Shown: positions 32,887 through 43,330 of the stretch, piece by piece
Position numbering within the stretch: position 1 is the stretch's first letter
Layout of the letters: each line of letters starts with the position of its first letter
Assembly: GCA_023213395.1 (NCBI GenBank)
Contig: CM041465.1
Span: forward strand, 23,002,001 to 23,066,000
Direction of reading: 5' to 3'
Source: Cycas panzhihuaensis
Taxonomy: Eukaryota; Cycadophyta
DNA length: 64,000 nt
Program-made: the position numbers and the translations under genes
The notes under the pieces: model-generated
Database searches by the model: none
Seen by the model: the letters and a program-made list of their open reading frames with translations, nothing else
Told to the model about the DNA's origin: nothing

Positions 32887-35419
32887 GGAAACGCCTCCAC
32901 GGGCAATGATCCAACGCCAGCGGAAGGACACAAAACCACGTGGTTAATAGGCTAAAGAACGAGGATCATACCGCGGACGTCTGCGGCGCCGAGAGCGCTG
33001 CACGGATCGCAAGGTGCCCGGTTGCTTCCTGTAGCCGCAGGCGAGACCTCCTACCCTTCTGATGGCCGGAAGGGGAAAAGGAACTGACGCCGCTACTTCT
33101 CAAGGCGATGAGAAAGCGAAGGGTAACCAACCAAACGCGTCGCAGTAAGATATGTGCAAGAGCGGCTAAAGGGGATTCCACAAAGAATCTCGACACTATA
33201 GTGTGGTGTAGCAAAGAAAGCGCACGTAAAGCAAATGTAAAGCAAAAGCAAGTACAAAATAAATAGTTATTTCTTTTCCTTTTCCTTATATTTCTAACTA
33301 CCAAAGCAAGCATAAAGAAACGTAAGAGCGAGAAAAAGGAGTATGAAGGGTGAGCGGAGAATACCGATCCGGCGGCCGAGACGCAGTGTCCGGCCCACGG
33401 CGCTTCCTCCCGCCGTCCTCCTCAGATGCGACGCTTGCCAGAAGTGTGATGGGGATCACTTACCTCCCGAAAGCAAATAAGCACTAACTAAACCGAAATG
33501 ATGTAAAATAAAGCTCAAACGATACACAAAGGGAAAACGTATCAAGCAAGTGTTGACCCAAGAATGGTCGACCTTATGCGCCCCTCGTCCCGAACGCCTC
33601 CCGCAAGCAAATAAGCTAATACCTTCCTCTCGAAAGAGAGGCTACGAGATGCCAAAAGATATATGTATATATGTTGCAAGTAACGCGAACTAAGTTTAAA
33701 AGATATGGCTAAATGCTAACATGCAATGAAAGAAGCAAAGTCACACGATAAGCATGCCAAGGTCACATACCACAAACGCACCCCAAATGGGGTTGAGTAT
33801 AGCCCTGGATGGCTAACTCACCCACGAGAGGTCTCCATAGATGTAAGGGAAACGATGCTAGCATGCGACAAAAAGATCATGGAGCAACGGTAGCATATGC
33901 TAAGGTAAACACTCAACCGATTCTTCAAGCCTCTAGCCCTACCTCTTAAGCAAAAGCGGAAATAAAGGGGAGAGGAAAAGGGACTAACCCTTGGGGAGTA
34001 GGACTAAGAATGGGGACGAACCCCGCCTAATCTCCCTCAAACCCTCATGTAACCCTTTATGCCGGCTATTGCCCAAGAAATGGTGAAAGAGAAGGATGGG
34101 AGAAGGAGGGTGAGTGGAAGAAAAGAATGGGAAACTAAGCCTATCCTGGGTGACACTCTAATAAGCCACAAATACTATGGTTCCTTGCATCAACCTATTA
34201 AGGGGAAACCAAGAAAATGCATATAAAAGGAAGCAAAGAGTTGCAAGTGAAATAATAGAAATAACAAGCAAAAACACCAAAGAAATGACACCAAATACCT
34301 CAAATGATGAAGGAGGAGTGCATGTGAGCACTTGGCAACTTGGAGCAATGGTCCAAGAGATGCCTATGAAGTAATGTAGCATGTCCCTTGCAAGAGAGAG
34401 GAGTGGTGGAGCCTCATGCAAAAGGTGAGACTAAATGGTTCCTTGCAATGGTTTTCTTGGTGCAAAATCCTCTCGAGGCCTTCAATATGTGTGAGGAGGA
34501 AGAGTGCTTGTATTGAGTCTGTGAGGGGGCAAGAATGGCCCTCAGATTCTCCAAAGAATAAGCAGCCTTGGTGCCTCCGTCCCACAAATTGCTGAAAGGT
34601 CTCTTGTTCTTGTTTGTTTTTCTTGTCTTTTGTGAAGAAAACTTGAGAGGAGAGTGAAGTAGAGAGTAGAAAAATTCATTCAATAATTATCATAATGAGG
34701 CAAATGAGTGAAAAAAGAGTTTTATGTCTTGAGTGAAGCAAGTGAACGCTGGGGGCCTCGCGCCCAACTGTTAGAGCCACTGGCGCCCGCCGAAAAATCG
34801 CGGCCATCGTCACAGAGCTTTTTTCAATTTTAATCAGTCAGATCACGCAGAACTTCATGGCATCAAGTTTACCGCAGACGACCGGTACCATCAAGAACTT
34901 TGTGGTACCGCTTAAGTTTGCAAGCAGACAAACAAATTTGAAAAAGAGAAAATGCAACCTAAAAGTCATAAAAATCACTTTTAAGGTAAGAACAAGGGTC
35001 GAGCATGAATTAAATCAATCGGGGAAGGCCCAGCAAAGGCAAGTACTCAAAATGGTGCAAAGAGACCTAACTAAGGGTTAAACCAGCTTAGAAAGGGTTT
35101 GCAAGATAAGCGCACGCCGGTAACACGCATAAACAGCCGGCAAAAGCATCCCGAAGACCATGGAGACGTCAGGTGGTTGTACGCCATATACGGTGTCGAT
35201 TCACGATGAATGCCCCTCACCGTGAGTCGTCATAGGCTAAAAGGTGCCGTTAGGCACATGCATAATGAACAAGCAATCAAACAGGTGCATATGGACAGGC
35301 ACATGTCAATCAAACCATTCCCAATTACTGCAGCGATCATAAGTAAGCAAAGTAAAGGCATATACCTGCACAAACCTGTGTCGATGCATCGCAAGTCCAT
35401 TCCCGATAGCCGGGAAACA
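32887..35419 (-). repeat. 5' LTR of element C, type I
   Basis: Plus ends GGAAACGCCTCC (TG changed to GG) and AGCCGGGAAACA. Differs from its 3' partner mainly by short indels in CG-rich places (for example CTCGAGACAC against CTCGACAC at about 33190). Confidence 0.9.
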
Positions 35420-37893
35420 GTTTCCTATGGAAGAGGGAAATGAGTAGGAGTAAGGTAGGCGAATAGCCTATGGTTAAGACCTCCTCAGTTATTTAGCCAA
35501 GCAAATAAAACTGAGGGAAGAGGAAGGGAGTGGGAGCGATCAATCGACCTAAGGTCCCCCCCCCCCAAGGGTACAACCGAAGGAAGCAGGGGTGCTAAGG
35601 TGTGTGAAAGCAAACCAAATCAAATATAACAAGGCAAAGAGGCGAGGATAAGATTTACAAGCTAAGGGAAAAGGCTAGGGGGAAACTTCCTAAGAGTCCT
35701 TTCCCTAAACAGGTATGGTATGCGAAATGTAACATACAAAATGCAAATAAAGAAAAGAGTTGATTTCCCCTTTTTTATGTTATCCAATTACTACCATGCA
35801 ACCTTTTCAAAAGGAAAAGAGTGAAACAAAGTAAGGTCACATACCCGAGATGAAGGCGTGGTCAAAGCGGCGATGCACCCATGAGATGCTCCAAATTGCT
35901 CCACGAAGCAAACAACAGAGGGTCGCGATAGGGTGAAGTGTGGGGCCTCCTTACCTTCCCGAGAAAGCAACACTAAAATGCCAGAAATGAAAAGGAAAGC
36001 AATGGCAAAAAACAGAATGCTATGATAAAATACAAATAGATTCACTTACCTGAGAGAAAGAAGGGGGCAGACGTTCCTCGTGTCCTCCTTTGACCTGCAG
36101 GTAAACACAAAGATTCCCTCCCAAAGAAAGGAGGCTAACAATACAAAGAGTGCCAAAACCTATATATGCTTAATCCAAAAACTAGATCTCTATACATATA
36201 CATTAGTACTCATCAATCACAAGTTTACAGCAATAGACTATAGTCTGAAAATACATAAGTACAAGATATGTAAATAGGTGAGACTCGCATTGACCCACCT
36301 CCCGTAAAGGGCAACCCTACCCTCCCTCAGGGAGCCACGGGTCTACGAGGTTATGGCTGCAAAAGATGGCTGTAAACAGGGGCAACAAAAGTGCAAAAGG
36401 AGCTCAAGGAAGTCCTCAATGTATTGGAGTGCTATAGGGAATAATCTGGGCTGTTGAGAGAGAAGTTGAGCTAGAAGGGGCCTTCAGGGCTTATGCGTTG
36501 CCCGGATGAGAGAGACGAGCCTGCAAACCAACATTGCAATAGGTGCAAATGCTAGTTTTAGTGGCTGGAAACAGTCCCTTAATCCTTTATCCACCCCAGG
36601 GACAGCACAGGGGCAAAAGATGAGGGTTTGGAGGGTGGAGGCCTCTTGGGGAGTGCAAGGGTGGTATGGAATCCACCCAGCTCTATCCCAAACCCTATGG
36701 AATCCTCTTATGCCGATGCCTTGGGTGTGAAGCGCAGGAGGAGGGCCTCAAGCAGTAGAGAAATAACTAAGAGAAACCAAGAAACAAACTCTTGAAACAA
36801 AGAGAAGGAAATTAGTGACAAACATGCACAATACTGGGCATGAACTGGGAAAGAAAAGGACTTCAAACCAATAAATACCTCAAGAGGAAGTGAGGAGGCA
36901 TTTGCCTCTATAAGAGCCTGCTGAGAGGAGGCTAAAAACCTATGGAGAAGGCTGAGATGCAGTAGGTATAGGGCCCTCATCGAGGCTACCGAGGGAAATC
37001 TCGCTCGAACAACTTGATGCTTACCTGGGCGAATAGACCCTGAAAACTCCTCAAGAATGCCCCCTTCAAGGTGTGAAATGGGTTGTGAGGATGTCATAGC
37101 AAGGCCTAATGAGGGCTGGGTGCAGAGGAGAAGTTGTAGGTCCTAAAAGTGCAGCAAAGCAGAAGAGCAGAGCAGAGAGCAAGGCGAATTTCCTTAGTAT
37201 TCCTCCAAAAGAGAGCCAAAAGATCCTAAAAATGACTTGAGAAGAGCTTAAATACTCAGCCCCAACCCTAATCGAGCAATTAGGGCTTGGCTGGTGCTAA
37301 GATGGGTTGAAGGACACGTGGCAATTCTGTAATAAATGTGAGAATTACCACGACGAGTTCAAAAAAATAATTTAAAACAGTCGCACCACGGTGAACTTTG
37401 CAGTACCGCGGTAAACTTCGTGGTACCGCGAAATTTGCCACGGTGTGAGACCAGAAGACCAAACTGACCCAAATAGCCAGCTAGGGCTGTGGGCTAGGGT
37501 ACTAGGAGGCCAGCAGGGGGCGAGCCCACCTGCCCAGGGGCAAACAGAGGACCAGGAACTACAAAAAAATAATCAAGTGGCTCAAGGACACTACAAGGAG
37601 ACTAAGTGGTGATAAATCAACACAACAAATAATTATTTACATGAGTCGAATAAGCCTTAAGGGGAGTAGGAAATATTACGAGAGGTGATGTAGCCACTGG
37701 GGTGCCACACTTGCTAGAAGTGTGCCCCTGCTATAGTTGTCATAGGTTAAAGAGGTGTAAATGTTGTAAACCATCTACGAAAACATGTAGCATATAGGCA
37801 AGTACTCCTCACAAAAAGCAAAAACAAGATGAGAAACACACCTGCACTTACCTAAGTCGACCTCTCTGTATCCATTCCGGTAGTTGGGAAACA
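35420..37893 (-). repeat. 3' LTR of element D, right segment
   Basis: Resumes after the second GTTTC copy and runs to GGGAAACA at 37893, aligning with 49513-51954. It carries CTTAAATA (37247-37254), telo-box pair (37263-37286), the full GTACCGCGG/AAACTT motif (37384-37443) and a splice-donor-like AGGTAAGT in sense (37846-37853). A run of 12-13 C is at about 35556-35568. Confidence 0.92.
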
Positions 37894-37905
37894 CTGCCCC
37901 CTTGG
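37894..37905 (-). other. Polypurine tract, element D
   Basis: In sense AAGGGGGCAG directly precedes the 3' LTR start TGTTTCCCAAC. The same position in E reads AAGGGGGTAG (53370-53381). It primes plus-strand DNA synthesis in LTR elements. Confidence 0.75.
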
Positions 37906-38389
37906 CAATAGAGCCTCACCGCTCGGAAGCATGGTGCGATGGTGAATGCTGGCAATATAACTGTCAATAGGATATATGTATGTATATATATAAATCATGA
38001 TCATAATAGGCATCAAGGGTACCGGTGAGTGTCTTGGTGGAACGTGTGGATATGAGAATAGGGGTAGAGACCACATAGGGGCTGCCTATGTGCCACTCAG
38101 GAATCGACTGGAAGATAAGAATGATGAGGGGGCTGCCCCCATCACAAAGAGATGCAAGAGATGTGTGTGATCAAGTAGAAGAAATAAGTAAGCAAACTAG
38201 TAGTCACCATAGTTTAACCTCATTAACGGCTAGATTTCAAAGGTGCAAATGGATCACAAGATGATGCATATGATGGCCTCGAACTTGGGTGATAGAGCAA
38301 CCAGACAAGTCTCAGGTGCGGTCAGCAAGAAGAGGGAGGCGATGCTCAAGGATAAGGTGAACGAGACTAGGGAGGCGTTGCTCAAGGAT

Positions 38390-38790
38390 AAGGTGAATGA
38401 GACTATCTACCTCAGCGTTGAGGGCTCGAGGAATGTGTCAAATATCAACAGACTAGAAACAAGCCAAAAGAGATCTATCGGTTGAAGTGAGGGCTCTCAC
38501 GTGGAGGCATTGCACCTAGTAAGCCTGAGTAAGATGGGACACCATAACCTGAGAGTCGCAAAGCAAAATGATAGGTCTGTGATGGAAACAGAGTGCATCG
38601 GTGAGGGCCTCAATAACGATTGTGTACTCGGCTTTGTTATTGGTAGCCTCGAGGAGGAAGACCCCAAAGCATAAGAAATTGTATCCGAGGGGTCACAAGA
38701 ATCCATGCAATGCAAGAAGGTCCGGTTACCAAAACTTCCGCCGCTTGCAAAAAGTAGAGAGACATAGATAATAGAAGGAAAAAGTCTTAG
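38390..38790 (-). pseudogene. Second RNase H domain after integrase, element D
   Basis: Sense: LLFASGGSFGN (the first catalytic Asp of the DGGS motif is Ser here), then after a frame change CFGVFLLEATNNKAEYTIVIEALTDAL (Glu present), HHRPIILLCDSQVMVSHLTQAY (Asp present), ending HIPRALNAEVDSLIH (last Asp). Order and spacing match RNase H of the archaeal/plant type that Tat elements are known to carry in addition to their gypsy RNase H. Two in-frame stops. A 36-bp tandem duplication (about 38336-38405) covers its last codons. Copy E preserves the first Asp. Confidence 0.75.
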
Positions 38791-39305
38791 TAGTGAAATA
38801 CGTAGCAATACGAGAGTTAGAGCAAAGGGAGGCTCGTAAGGCAAGCAATGAATATCCATGAAGGGTAGGAGGACCTAACAATGAGGCTACCCAAGGACAA
38901 GAGCAGACTATCTGACCACCAGCTGAGAGTGGGCAGCAAAAAGGCACCCTAGGGTACCAAAGGTTGCTTAAAAAAGCAAAGAACAACTCTGAACGGGGGG
39001 AGCATTCCCTTTGGAGGCCCTAGGGGTAGGAAAGAGCTACAAAAATGGGTCTAGGACGGTGAAACAAGCCAAACAAGTATAAACTCGAGCATACACGGGA
39101 GTGGCATGTAAAACGAGATGAAAGGGCCCTACAAAAAATGCATTGGCAAGGTGCTATAAATGCATCCATAAGAAAGAGCAAAACGAAGGCTATGGGAGCA
39201 CAATAGGAGATAGGGCCAGAAGGCAAAGGTGATCAGGGGTACAAGACGATCCAGAGGGCTGTCACGAGAGTGGGAATGGAGACAACACCCATCGGGACCC
39301 CTCGC

Positions 39306-39313
39306 CTATATAA
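39306..39313 (+). promoter_or_regulatory. TATA box of antisense PMD gene, element D
   Basis: CCTATATAAGGAAAC on the plus strand, about 165 bp before the predicted start codon (39475). Element E has TATAAATAG at 55155-55163, about 170 bp before its start codon. Conservation of the box and spacing in two diverged copies supports a real plus-strand promoter inside the retrotransposon. It faces away from the second RNase H. Confidence 0.6.
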
Positions 39314-39498
39314 GGAAACTTGACAGAAAACAGATTCATTTTCACGGGCTCTCGAGAGAGTTCCAGAGCCATTCCCTTACGCAGCAGAGCGCCACCCAAC
39401 TTCAGAGGCACGCGGAGGGAGATCAGACCATTGGATCAGACCGAGGAGACAGCCATCAGGACCATAAGACCGAGATGACGATGGTTAGGCCAGATCCA

Positions 39499-39972
39499 GT
39501 GAGTGGATCCTATAAGACCTAACCCATCTCAAGATTTTAGTTTCGTTGCTTTTTATGTATTTTATGTAGATTTTTAGGCCCCATATGGGCGAAAAATGGC
39601 CTCTTGGAGTCTGAATTAGACCTAGAAAGAGGCAGGACTGGGGCACTAGGCAGCCCTGGTCCCATGGGCCCCGTTGGGGCCTACCCAAAAGAAATTTTTT
39701 ATTTTTTTGGGTAGAAAAATCTCCCCTTTTGGGGGGGTGCCATTCGCACTGCGGCAAAGATCGCAGTGCCGCGATCTTTGCCATGGGGCCCCGATCGTCG
39801 TGGGACCCAGCAAACTCGCAGCATCACAGAGTTTGGCACCTGCAAGGCACATCAGAAAAGGAAGATAGGGGCCCGAGGGGCCCCAAATCTTGATCAAGTG
39901 GGACTGATGGATATCCTATAGGATAATAGATGACTGTAGACTTGATTCTGACCAGTTTTATGATGCTTACAG
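39499..39972 (+). other. Intron 1 of antisense PMD gene, element D
   Basis: GTGAGTGG donor and TTTTATGATGCTTACAG acceptor, conserved with B1 (3075-3554). In E the same position reads ATAAGTGG, a lost donor. The body holds the CCCCATATGGGC palindrome and GC-rich copies of the LTR motif (39728-39850). Confidence 0.6.
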
Positions 39973-41129
39973 GCTGTGATCGCGGTAGACAACCGTAAAA
40001 ACATAGGGATGGCTATGTTGAGTTTCATAGAGAGGATGACCAGGGAGGACAAGGGAGTCCTATGTGAGATGTGGCCTACTGAAGGTCGTGAGGACACCTC
40101 AATACATGTAAGACCAGAGGTTGCTGATAGACATCATGTCACATTGGGATCGAAGGAGACACATTTTCCACCTACCCTATGTGGGAGACGTAATAGTGAC
40201 ACTGGGAGATATTAGACGGATACTGGGAGTGCCGGCGACTAGGAGGCTGGTAGCACTAGGAGCGTTGCCTAGCAATGAGGCAGCACACAGAGAGGCAGCA
40301 ACATACTTTACAGGATCAGACAGATGGGAGAGGCGAGGGGTTCCTCTCTAGGCTATGGTCATGTCAGGGATTCCTCGTGCAAGGAAATTGATCACTTTGT
40401 GCATTCTGTTCTAGATTTCCCAGAAGCAGAACTATAGGGACATCCCAGGAGGGTGGATGGATGCAGTGCACCCTAATAACGGTGAACCTCGTCGTACAGC
40501 TAGACGCCATCAGAGTAGCTGGCAAGGGAGGATTGTCATATAACATGTTGTTATAATGTTGGTTTTTTAATCATTTTGGATCAGTGGAGCCAGTAGGGGG
40601 ACCACACCCTATCGCAGAGTGGTCCCCAATGGTACATAGGAGGCAGACATGACTCAGAGGGACAAAGGACCAGGCTCATGTCTAACGATCAGTGGAGGCC
40701 ACATCACTAGACCTCATCACCCTGGTAGATTATATAGCAGATCCATATAGAGCGGTGAGGTGGGGTAGTGATGACGAGGTAGGAGGAGCAGGGGTGCCCC
40801 CAGGAGATGATGATGGTGGAGATGGAGGTGATGGGGCTAGCCCATCATGACCTGCAGGAGAGGTAGGTCCATCGTGACAAGCAGTGGAGGAGCAGGCCAT
40901 CCGGGACTACTGGAGAGGCACCCACTGGGGTCTGCAGAGGCAAGAGGCCTGGTGACTCAGGCCTGGAGGCTATGGATCGTGAGGAGATCCAGAGAGGTGA
41001 CAGCAGAGCCAGCCGCAGAGAGGAGAGAGGCCATAGCAAAGGAGGTACCAAATGAGGAGGTACCAGCAGCTGGCAGAGTGCCAGAGGGGGAGGCAGTCGC
41101 CCGAGCCGAGGAGCCAGCCGCTGCACCAA

Positions 41130-41234
41130 GTGAGACATAGCCATTTTCTGTCGTCGTTTGATTACCAGATAGATATGTTGATTTAGTTTTGATATCCATA
41201 GATATGTACCGATACATGACGTGCTGGATTGTAG
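41130..41234 (+). other. Last intron of antisense PMD gene, element D
   Basis: Donor GTGAGACAT, acceptor GGATTGTAG, 105 bp, T-rich; equivalent to 4756-4863. In E the donor has changed to GAGAGG (56781) while an acceptor CTAACAG is kept (ends 56962). Confidence 0.6.
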
Positions 41235-41839
41235 GGATGGTAGATATGCAGAGGTTAGTGGAGGTAGTAGTCTGGGAGGTATTCCCTTGGGCCTACGTAG
41301 AGGGACAGCCTCCCATCTAAGTAGGAGATGAGCCCAGAGCGGCAAGCAGTCACATGGCAACATTCATCCCACTGATACGAGTAAGGGACATATTGGCGGT
41401 AGAGTCTCAGGAGCACGAGGCACGTGCGAGGCAGCAGCAGGCTGAGATGGACGTCATCCGGGCTGAGAGAGACATCCTATAGGCGCAAGTGTAGGCACAG
41501 GAGGCTCAGGGAGGAGCCAGAGGGGACATGGGGAGCCATGTCCAAGTGATAGTGCTAAAGGAGAGACTCTGGGGGATGGTGGAGAGGCTTCGCCTCATAG
41601 AGATAGAGCGGGATCGTATCCAGGTGCAATACAATTGACTGATCGAGGACATGGTGTCAAGGTTGGCACGAAGTAGGACACAGACTCACACAGCAGTGAC
41701 GACCCCAAGGAGGCCACAGGACGAGGGGACCGAGGCAGGGAGATCGCGGAGACTCAGGAGGAGTCTTGGAGGGATGTGGTCCCTAGGAGAAGGATCACAC
41801 CAACGAAGAGATGATACCCCAGGAGCAGGGCAACAGTAG

Positions 41840-42376
41840 GATAGGATACATGCATTTGATTTTGACAGGGGAAAGCGCAGGCCTCCAGGGGGTCATATAT
41901 AGAGTCATATGATTCTACCCCCCTGCAAGGACACCAGCTTCCCATAGAGGATGTACCATGCCATATGTATGACATGACATATGATTCTGATGTATATATA
42001 TAAATGGGGCAATTGGTGTCCCATTTTGATATGTGATGATGTGTATATTTTGTTTGATGGATGATATAGATGGTTTGTATTTTATTATGATATTTATTTG
42101 AGTTGCATGTATTTCCTTTCATGCAAGGCCATATACCTAATAGGAGCACACACGACCACCAGTAGGGGTGATAGGCATATGCGGGGTTAGGAAATAAAGC
42201 GACATGCATGTCCACATAAGAGCATAGCGAGATATGCAAAGGAAATACAGGGCGAGAGGGGAGTAATGATATTCCTAAGCGTCGTCCTATCTAGGGGATG
42301 CCCAAATAGGAGGACAAGGTCCCAAGAAAATGGGAACAAGGGTTCCACGGGAGGAACCGGAAAGAAAGGGAAGAGG
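41840..42376. other. Region between convergent antisense gene and pol, element D
   Basis: About 540 bp aligned with B1 5460-6010. Contains TATATATATA near 41990-42002 and the conserved block from 42110. No conserved open frame; the 161-residue minus frame at 41754-42239 is not preserved in B1. Confidence 0.5.
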
Positions 42377-42433
42377 CCATCCTAAGTCGTCATTCCACCC
42401 GTGGCTGGGGGAATGGGAACAAACTTAAGATGG
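42377..42433 (-). other. Post-pol hairpin, element D
   Basis: CCATCCTAAGTCGTCATTCC pairs with GGAATGGGAACAAACTTAAG and the following ATGG; loop ACCCGTGGCTGG. It starts about 45 nt after the pol stop (42478-42480) in sense, as in B1. Confidence 0.65.
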
Positions 42434-42477
42434 TAGTTTAGGCTCATTTTAGAGCGAGGATGAGGTGACAGCAAGGT

Positions 42478-43330
42478 CACGAGTAGAATTTTTAAAGGAA
42501 TTTTCCGTTAATAGCTTTCTCAAATTCAAGACCCTCCAGGGTGGCGATCCTGTAGGCACCGTTACTGAGGCTTTCGATAATGACGAAGGGGCCAACTCAT
42601 CTAGGTTTGAATTTGGTCAAACGGTCATGAAGATATTCTAATTTGAGGATATGGTCCCCGGGAAACAAAGGACGGGAACGAAGATGTTTATCATAGGTCC
42701 TTTATGAGCAAGCTTTGGATGCGAGGTTAGCCTGGTAGGTGGCTAAACGTCTCTCATACAAAGCTTCGAGGTCTAAGAGGCAAGCCTAGCAGATTGACTC
42801 CTCATTGATGAGACCCCAAAGAGAAACTCGCAAGGAAGGGATCTCCACTTCCAATGGGAGTACTGCCTCGGTACTGTAAACCAGGGAGAACGGGGTCATT
42901 CTCGTGGTGGAATGGATAGAGGTGTGGTAAGCCCACAAAACGGAAGAGAGCTGAAGGTGCCAGTCTCTTTAAGACTGAGTGACTGTTTTCTTTAGGATAT
43001 TAATGAGAGTCTTGTTGAATGACTCTACCTGACCATTTGCCTGAGGGTAGTAAGGAGAGGACGTTTTGTGAGAGATTTTAAATTTCTCACAAAGCTCATC
43101 CATCTCCTTATTATAAAGGGGGTTCCATTATTGGTAATCAGGACATCAGGAATCCCAAAACGGCAGATGATATGCTGGTAAATGAAGGTAACTATCGTTG
43201 TACCAGGGGTAGTAACTAGAGGGATGGCCTCTACCCATTTGGTGAAGTATTCCGTAGCAGTCAAGATAAACTTGTAATACGACGAAGAAGGTGGAGAGAT
43301 AGGTCTGATGAGGTCTTGCCCCCACTAGGT
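42478..43330 (-). pseudogene. Integrase catalytic and C-terminal domains, element D
   Basis: Core: GQDLIRPISPP (first Asp), TATEYFTKWVEAIPL, then ITNNGTPF, in which the second catalytic Asp is Asn (ITDNG in B1). A one-base deletion near 43118 follows. The C-terminal domain reads GDHILKLEYLHDRLTKFK, a stop, VGPFVIIESLSNGAYRIATL and ends at 42478 with a second stop at GKFL. Inactive on three counts. Confidence 0.85.

Larger units (their letters stand above)
25505..35419 (-). mobile_element. Element C: short Tat-family element lacking most of pol
   Basis: Flanked by GTTTC (25500-25504 and 35420-35424). The empty site is seen in the D 5' LTR near 49512. It has two type I LTRs of 2559 and 2533 bp and a 4.8-kb interior holding leader, gag and protease only. 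Reverse transcriptase, RNase H, integrase, antisense PMD gene and second RNase H are all gone; the post-pol hairpin remains and is triplicated. It must have moved with enzymes from a relative. GC content is visibly higher than in D. Confidence 0.92.
39475..41839 (+). pseudogene. Antisense plant-mobile-domain gene, element D copy
   Basis: Predicted exon 1 is eight codons (MTMVRPDP, 39475-39498), donor GTGAGTGG, then exon 2 from 39973 in phase (AVIAVDNRKNIGM). After a small frameshift near 40075 the PMD reads IDIMSHWDRRRHIFHLP, VGDVIVTLGDIRRILGV, ALGALPSNEAAHREAA and TGSDRWERRG. About 30 bp are missing after GGWMDAV relative to B1. The last exon (from 41235) is charged and predicted coiled coil (RQQQAEMDVIRAERDIL, KERLWGMVERLRLIEIERDR), ending at 41839 with a basic tail. 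Stops and the frameshift make it non-functional. Antisense to pol and convergent with it. Host PMD genes act in silencing and genome stability; a role here is unknown. Confidence 0.7.

Noticed and set aside
38243-38485. 80-residue plus ORF with repeated KDKVNETREALL
   Set aside because: Antisense of the second RNase H tail; the repeat is the 36-bp DNA duplication.
40845-41363. 172-residue minus-strand ORF, hydrophobic, near the antisense gene
   Set aside because: Opposite strand of the PMD gene acidic region and last intron; low-complexity Leu/Pro/Ser, absent as a frame in B1 and E.
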